This document shows positions 57,915 through 64,000 of a stretch of 64,000 nucleotides of DNA, in pieces. Positions within the stretch are counted from its first letter, which is position 1, and each line of letters opens with the position of its first letter. The position numbers and the translations under genes were made by a program. Source of the DNA: Asterias amurensis (Eukaryota; Echinodermata; Asteroidea; Forcipulatida; Asteriidae); contig NC_092660.1 of NCBI RefSeq assembly GCF_032118995.1, positions 7,269,501-7,333,500 on the forward strand, written 5' to 3'. Below the pieces are notes generated by a model. That model had not been told where the DNA came from, did not search any database, and was given only the letters and a program-made list of their open reading frames with translations.

Positions 57915-58304
57915 TTAAAGGAACACATTGCCTTGGATCGGTCGAGTTGGTCTTTGAAAAGCGTTTGTAACCGTTTTTTATAAAATGCATATGGGTAGAA
58001 AGATGTTGCAAAAGTAGAATACATTGATCCACACAAACATGCCTCGAAATTGCGTGGTTTTCCTTTTACCTCGTCGACTAACACGTCGGCCATTTATGGG
58101 GGTCAAAATTTTTACTCCCATAAATGGCCGACCGTGTTAGTTCGCACAGTAGAAGGAAAACCACGCAATTTCGAGGCAAACTTGTGTGGATCATTGTATT
58201 CTACTTTTGAAACATCTTTCCAACCATATGCATTTTATAAAAAACGGTTACAAACGCTTTTGTTTTGACCAACTCGTCCGATCCAAGGCAACGTGTTCCT
58301 TTAA
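57915..58304. mobile_element. Complete TTAA-flanked palindrome (AGGAACAC family)
   Basis: TTAA-AGGAACACATTGCC at the left and, inverted, TTAA-AGGAACACGTTGCC at the right. The arms mirror for almost their full length around ATTTATGGGGGTCAAAAT. AAGGRR ends and TTAA duplication match T2/Kolobok MITEs. The two ORFs (57893-58093 minus, 58050-58268 plus) are the same arm read twice. Confidence 0.85.
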
Positions 58305-58479
58305 GCGGGAACGCGCTTGAGCTGAACAGTCATGGATTTGTTATGTAATTCATTGTCCAGAATCTCATTGTCCAGAACGGGTATTTATACAGGGTGCGTT
58401 CGATTAGCTTCCCCGGGTCGACCCCGGTTTGTGGCGTTCTTTTTCCAACCCCATACTTCCAACCGCCAGTCTATAGCCC

Positions 58480-59785
58480 TTTTCACGCTACAGGTATTTC
58501 CCGGGAAATTCCCGGGAAATGTTAGTCGATCTGTTCACACTACAAAACATTTCCCGGGAAATAACATTTTCCCGGGAAATAATTTACCCAGTTAAAGGGT
58601 AGGGTTAAAGGAGTTAACCCCGGGAAAAAACGTTTTTCCCGGGAAAAGCAGCTAGTGAGAACGAAAGCGGGTTAAACTTACCCCACCTTTTGCTTCCACT
58701 GTGTTGAGACGTCACTAATCTCGAAAGGTCACAGACGTCAAAAATAGCGCGCCAAATAATTCGCGTGGTAACAATAGCCCTTTTTTGTTTTCTCCTTCTG
58801 AAAGTGTTTACGTTTAGGTACGAAATAAAGTGAATTACATCAGTAATTTACAAATAAATATATGAATTAAAAAAATTGACCACGTGAATGGAATAGGAAT
58901 AGAATAAAAATAGTTAGCGTGAACAAGCTTCCTACTCGTACACACGCCATGTGAGTATGGTATTTCTTATTTACATGTACTTGGCCGTTGGTGGACTTTT
59001 GTTGTCCAGAGTCAGATTGGAGTTCTCCGATCGACATTGCTGTCTACCACCTGACAGTAAATATTTTAGTTCAATTTGTTGCTCAATTTCTTACGATGGG
59101 TAGAAGTGACCGATGGAGTGATGATGAAATTTTGAAACTAGTTGCATTTTTGGCCGACGATGCAGTCCAAAAAAAGCTAGATGGGATAGGCCTACAAGAA
59201 ACGGGAAAGTTTTTTCAAAATTGACTGACTGACTGCCTGCGTGAAGCTGGATATGAACGGACCCCTGCCCATTGCAGAAAAAAACTGAAAACCTAGGTAG
59301 GATAATAGTTTTGTTTTTCAAGGCCTAAATATTTCCTATTGCATAAGTGTTCTCCTGCAAAAACTTTTTTCTTTAGAAGAAACATTTAAAAGTCTTTATG
59401 AAGCCATGAAAAAATGCTAGCCAATATAGGGTTAAAGCCTATTCCGTGTTCTTTCTTTGCACAATACGGAAAACAGCACTGCTGATGTTGGAAGGGAAGA
59501 TTGCTTCTTTTCCTTTCTACTTCTATTGTCAGATTGTGCAAAATCGACCACATGCGGTATTTTTTTTATAAAACCTTTAACTATCTTGGCCCTAACATCA
59601 TGGACATTATTATGCAATTCTTCGAAAATGCCATTCAGAAAATTTCTAGGCCTTACCCCAGGGTTGATTCCCTTAACCCTGCCCCTGAGCAGGGTTAAAT
59701 ATTTCCTGGGAAAACGTCATTTCCCGGGAAATTCCCGGGAGTATTTTTGTAGTGTGAACACTATAGTGTGAACAGGCAAAAATTG
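58480..59785 (+). mobile_element. Degraded Harbinger-type DNA element
   Basis: Both ends carry clusters of TTCCCGGGAAAT and a TGTTCACACTACAAAA / TTTTTGTAGTGTGAACA pair in inverted order (58530 and 59735). Between them lies a Myb/SANT-like ORF typical of Harbinger elements. Further CCCGGGA words at 60330-60350 suggest a second copy or a longer end. Confidence 0.6.
59096..59293 (+). pseudogene. Myb/SANT-like protein fragment of a Harbinger element
   Basis: From the ATG at 59096: MGRSDRWSDDEILKLVAFLA, DDAVQKKLDGIG, KFFQN, a TGA at 59222, then LTDCLREAGYERTPAHCRKKLKT. This is the trihelix/Myb-like DNA-binding domain of Harbinger ORF1 proteins (W-x-D-E-E start, LREAGYxRTxxHCRxKLKxL end). One in-frame stop interrupts it. 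The DDE nuclease gene is absent. Confidence 0.65.
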
Positions 59786-60430
59786 ATATGAACGCCAACA
59801 CAAAACCTCTGGGTAAAACACGGACACAAAAGTCCATTCAATTACAGTTCTCAAAAGAAAAAAAAGCTGTCGCAAAGTAGAAAGCTCCCTTTCGCTTTTT
59901 CTAATAGCAACTTGCTCCCACCAGTGGCCAATCTTCATGGTAGACCAGATTGACCTTTGACCAATACTTCCAGCAAGTGCCATGAAACCCGTCAATCGCA
60001 CGACAAATTCCATCCGATTGTTATACCGCATGTCTTTAAAACACTGTCACAGCAATCGTCTTCTCCTGACAAGACGTCAGGGACGTCTTCCCCGCACTGC
60101 AAGACTTCTTCTCCGCCGTAATCACACAATACATTGGTATAACAACACGCAAATACACAATTAATGTGCAGCCATTTTGGGTCGCATGTGGCAAGGATTT
60201 TGCAGCCGGCCGCGTGGCATTGTGGGAACGGACTTTCGTCCACAAACATTGTAACTTCCGCATGGGCTGACCTGTTTACCACATTTCCTGGGGTTTGATC
60301 GTAAGTGTGAAACGACCGTGCATATTCCTAGGAAATAGTACTCCCGGGAGTTACCAAATTGGGATGGTGAGAACGGTTGCTGGGGTGGCACATGCCCCCA
60401 CCCCCGATTGACGCCCATGGTAATGGGTAT
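59786..60430. other. No host gene recognised
   Basis: ORFs on both strands at 59982-60418 overlap and have no known domain. GGCAAAAATTGATATGAACGCC and the CCCGGGAG word at 60345 tie the region loosely to the Harbinger-type element before it. Confidence 0.4.
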
Positions 60431-60790
60431 ATAGCCTAAATCATGGAGGTAGAATTGTTTTTTTCTGTTTTTATTAACAACGGTAATGGGTAAATGGCTT
60501 TGCTGTTACCTTTTGAAGATCTCAAAAGGGTAAACGGTAAACGGGTTTCTTTTCCATTTTGTTGTTAAAGATTTTAAATTTGGTCAAGGAAACCGGGTTT
60601 TTTTTTCTTTAAAAGATTCAAAAACGACAACAGGTAAATGGCTTGTTTCCCCCTTCTTTTTTAAACGTAAAACTGGTAATCAATAGGATCGTCCCCCCAC
60701 CATTGAAGATTAACAAACGATAAGGGGAATGGGGTTGTTTTTCCTTTTGAGATTTTTGAACGAAGAGTGAGGGAGTTGTTTTTCCTTTAC
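60431..60790. repeat. Decayed GGTAAAYGGG/TTTTCCTTT repeats
   Basis: Words such as GGTAATGGGTAAATGGC, GGTAAACGGG and GTTTTTCCTTTT recur irregularly at about 60 bp. An old tandem repeat; no gene. Confidence 0.5.
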
Positions 60791-60794
60791 AGAT

Positions 60795-61178
60795 TTAAAG
60801 GAACATTACAGAATTGGTTTTTGCTAACAAAACAGTTGTAGGCAGTGTAAGCACTTTATGTAATCCACCATATACATAAACTGACAAACCTGAAGAAGTT
60901 TGAGATCGATCGGCCATCTGGGTCAAGAGAATAGTGAAAAACCGATTACAAATTTTGCATTGCATCGATGCCAAAATAAAAATGAATAAAACGCTCACTG
61001 AGCGAGTAACTCCAAACGCAAAGTTAGATTATTAATTTCTCATCAAATATGACATTTCAGACAGAAATATTTCAAGGGATGTTTTCAACTATCATCATCA
61101 TCATTAGACCGTGTAAGTTTTATGTAAATCTGTGATCTTCACGATGTTTTCCTCACCAATTCTGTAACGTCCCTTTAA
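60795..61178. mobile_element. TTAA-flanked MITE (AGGAACATTACAG family)
   Basis: TTAA-AGGAACATTACAGAATTGG left, inverted TTAA-AGGGACGTTACAGAATTGG right. Not palindromic inside. AGGRAC ends and TTAA again fit Kolobok/T2. Confidence 0.8.
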
Positions 61179-62278
61179 GATTGGTAAAAGGTTAATTTTT
61201 CCTATTTCTTTCTACAATTTTAAAACGGTAACTGATTGGATGTTATGTAGTACTTGGATCCTCTGACAATAGTTAAGACTTATTTTTTTAGAAGCAGATT
61301 ACTTGTCAGTTGTTATACCGCCCTCTATTGATCATGTTATAGTTAGTTTCTATTATAATCTAAGGTGGCTGATTAGTGAGAATAACCAAATAATGAAGCA
61401 TACAAATCGGTCTTGTCCATTGTCTCAGAGGTTAAGCCTAAATGCCACAAAGACTTGGACAGGACAGAAACATCCCGGACCACATGACTGTTTTCCTTTC
61501 TCTCTTGAAATTCTACAAAGTTGACACTTCATTATCAATTATTTGATTTTGCCCAATCACTACTCATAACCAGTATCATCAAAAGAAAGTAGGCCCTATT
61601 GAACAAATTTTCACGCAATGAGAAGAGCAGAAAATACTTTTTTGTTTTCTGGAAGACTCCAAAAACAAACAAATTTATTAGAGCAAACTTTAACTGGAAT
61701 TCCTATTCCCATTTTGAGAAACAACATTTATATGTACATCTGTTTCCCCACATTTACAAAGTCTCTTAACAAGATACATTCTATTAAAACGAAAATAGGA
61801 AAAACTAAAATGAACAAATCGGCCAGTATAACAACTGAAAACACAACAGAATATATAATAATATTTAACTTATCATGCATCAAACACTGTACACCTAGTT
61901 GAACAACTACATTTAAACATTGTCTTACTAATGGACTTCTGTAAACAGCAAAATTACAAGCGATAAACATTTCATTTTAATTACCAAATTCAATTGACCT
62001 ATGGGCTGGGCACAATTTCTGACAAATTAAATTATTGTAAAATGTTCTCACAAAATATTTGTATATTTACATCAAATAGCACAGACAATTTAAAGAATAG
62101 CTTAAAGTTGTAATATTATTACAAATAGTATTATTTTACAAAGTGATTTTTAACTTACATATATTCTTTCAGAAATGATTGTGTATCAAAATTGACTAGT
62201 ATGACTCACTTATTATGATAGTGATGTCTCTGATGTGTACTGTAAATGGTGTTTGAAGCTTTGCATGGTGTTCAGAAT
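61179..62278. other. No gene recognised
   Basis: AT-rich DNA. ORFs 61303-61524, 61618-61902 and 61728-61970 (minus) overlap or lack any domain and have no convincing splice signals. Confidence 0.35.
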
Positions 62279-62693
62279 AAGAAGTAACTATAAATACTAA
62301 ATAGTAAACTTGCGGGTCCAACCATGTATAATATCTCTTTTGAGGGAGTGTTAGCATTCTCCTGAAGACTATTGGTAATCACTCAAAATAATTGTTAGCA
62401 TCAAAATTTACTTGTTAATGGAGAACTGTTGATAGTGTAAAACATTATGAGAAATGGCTCCCTCTGAAGTAAAATATTTTTTGAGAGAGAAGTAATTTCT
62501 CACTAAAATATTTGAATTTGCTTTCGAGACCTCAGAATTTGATTTTGAGGTCTCAAAAATCAACTTGTTGCGACAAGGAAGCTAAATTTGCCACAGGTTT
62601 GTTATTTTATGCATATGTTGAGGTACATCAAGTGAGATATTATACATGGTTGTACCTGCAAGTTTACTATTAAGTATTTATAGTTACTTCTGA
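62279..62693. mobile_element. Kolobok-like MITE core framed by a 57-bp inverted repeat
   Basis: AAGTAACTATAAATACTAAA, TAGTAAACTTGCGGGT and CAACCATGTATAATATCTC at 62280-62337 are mirrored at 62637-62693. Between them is a Kolobok-like core (TATTGGTAATCACTC to GAGGTACATCAAGTGAG). The outer repeat is not part of the other copies. Confidence 0.7.
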
Positions 62694-63294
62694 TATGATT
62701 TGAGATGCTCTTCAAATCAAAACCCAAAGCAACCAACCTGTTTTAAATGAGTAGGTTTTGAATGTGGAAGCATAGTGAAAATATAGTTCAACGATGCAGG
62801 CTAAATAATGTACAACATGAAACCTTGTTTTAAAAGTTGGAATCCATAGGCGAGGTCAGTGTTGGTCTGACATATTTGTCCCTGAACAGTACATTGGTAA
62901 TTTGAGCTGGACTCTTAACATAAGTATTATTTTTCTGGCAATCGATTTGTAACCCAGCTCGTTCTCACAAAAAAAATTGCAATGAAAGTGCATAGCTTGT
63001 GATGCAAAAAATCTCAAAGGAGAAAGTTTGTCCTCATTTTAGTATGAAATATCAAAATTAATCTTCATAGTTTCTTTTAAAGATTATCCACATGTACCAA
63101 GGGTTTAAATGAAATCATGACCCTCAACATTCTTGAGCACACACCTCAACCAATACATAAATACATGGTGACAAATGCCCAATTTCCACCCCAATACAAG
63201 AAACGGCAAGCAACTCTTCAAGGAATTCGAGAATTTTGAACATGCCAAAGTGCACAATTTGAAAACTCCTACATTTACTAGTTATAAATAAACA
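62694..63294. other. No gene recognised
   Basis: AT-rich. The ORF at 63124-63348 (minus) extends into the satellite and is not convincing. Confidence 0.35.
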
Positions 63295-64000
63295 TGTAAT
63301 AAGGTTCCCTCCAAGAGTTCCCCAGTTCAGATTAAGGGTTCCCTCCAAGGGTTCCCCGGTTCAGATCAAGGGTTCCCTCCAAGGGTTCCCCGGTTCAGAT
63401 GAAGGGTTCCCTCCGAGGGTTCCCCAGTTCAGATTAAGGGTTCCCTCCAAGGGTTCCCCGGTTCAGATTAAGGGTTCCCTCCAAGGGTTCCCCGGTTCAG
63501 ATTAAGGGTTCCTTCCAAAGGTTCCCCGGTCCAGATTAAGGGTTCCCTCCAAGGGTTCCCCGGTTCAGATTAAGGGTTCCCTCCAAGGGTTCCACAGTTA
63601 GATTAAGGGTTCCCTCCAAGGGTTCCCCGGTTCAGATTAAGGGTTCCCTCCAAGAGTTCCCCGGTTCAGATTAAGGGTTCCCTCCAAGGGTTCCCCGGTT
63701 CAGATTAAGGGTTCCCTCCAAGGATTCCCTGGTTCAGATTAAGGGTTCCTTCCAAAGGTTCCCGGTTCAGATTAAGGGTTCCCTCCAAGGGTTCCCCGGT
63801 TCAGATTAAGGGTTCCCTCCAAGAGTTCCCCGGTTCAGATTAAGGGTTCCCTCCAAAGGTTCCCTGGTTCAGATTAAGGGTTTCCCTCCAAGGGTTCCCC
63901 GGTTCAGATTAAGGGTTCCTTCCAAAGGTTCCCCGGTTCAGATTAAGGGTTCCCTCCAAAGGTTCCCCGGTTCAGATTAAGGGTTTCCCTCCAAGGGTTC
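63295..64000 (+). repeat. 34-bp tandem satellite running out of the window
   Basis: About twenty units of AGATTAAGGGTTCCCTCCAA followed by GGGTTCCCCGGTTC; unit length 34 with a few 33- and 35-bp variants. Inside each unit GGGTTCCC occurs twice. The right end lies beyond the window. Confidence 0.97.

Noticed and set aside
57893-58268. Two ORFs with GKPRNFEA...CGSxYSTF
   Set aside because: Same MITE arm read on each strand of the palindrome.
59992-60418. Cys-rich minus-strand ORFs
   Set aside because: Two overlapping frames, no Cys spacing of a known domain, no splice support.
63295-64000. CRISPR-like regular repeat
   Set aside because: Units are contiguous with no unique spacers, and the DNA is eukaryotic.

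Overview
The window is eukaryotic nuclear DNA: A+T-rich, intron-rich and packed with palindromic DNA transposons, minisatellites and retroelement remains. One host gene can be read from start to stop, a cystinosin (CTNS) orthologue on the minus strand (40783 down to 29505, eight coding exons). The protein is deuterostome-like, and the dominant repeats (TTAA-flanked palindromes ending AGGCACTGGACAC or AGGAACA) look like ones I remember from sea stars. My guess is an echinoderm, probably an asteroid. That rests on memory of repeats, not on a search.

Layout. 1-11300: part of a second, unrecognised minus-strand gene (exons at 11304-11250, 8355-8207, 4116-4008, 3116-2956, 1948-1780, 374-296), its introns filled by small transposons (palindromes, a LINE tail, a hAT-type element, a tRNA-derived SINE, Kolobok/T2-like elements). 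11900-17500: locally duplicated repeats, a TTAA-flanked element with a broken THAP gene, and a 1.4 kb element with 4-bp duplications. 17850-24020: large fold-back elements; the second carries an array of palindromic GATAAACA repeats into which a truncated LINE has inserted, leaving a 10-bp target duplication, and that LINE holds a small MITE. 25070-28683: internally deleted copy of an Ngaro-type tyrosine-recombinase retrotransposon. 29505-40783: CTNS. 41200-42200: AGTTGGGACT-type repeats. 43471-51655: a longer Ngaro-type fossil with gag-like, RT/RNase H, tyrosine recombinase and SGNH-hydrolase parts, interrupted by a 1.7 kb DNA element. 51850-63290: mostly nested MITEs, fold-backs and a degraded Harbinger-type element. 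63295 to the end: a 34-bp tandem satellite running out of the window.

There is no operon-like organisation. The genes share no visible pathway, and most of the window is a record of transposons inserting into one another. Many insertion events can be read precisely from target-site duplications (10 bp for the LINE, 8 bp for hAT types, 9-10 bp for TAGCCCACC and TAGCCTTGC elements, TTAA for Kolobok types). The most unusual items are fold-back elements whose arms are tandem repeats, a set of GGGC-ended elements each filled with its own repeated short motif, and the SGNH hydrolase in the Ngaro fossil.
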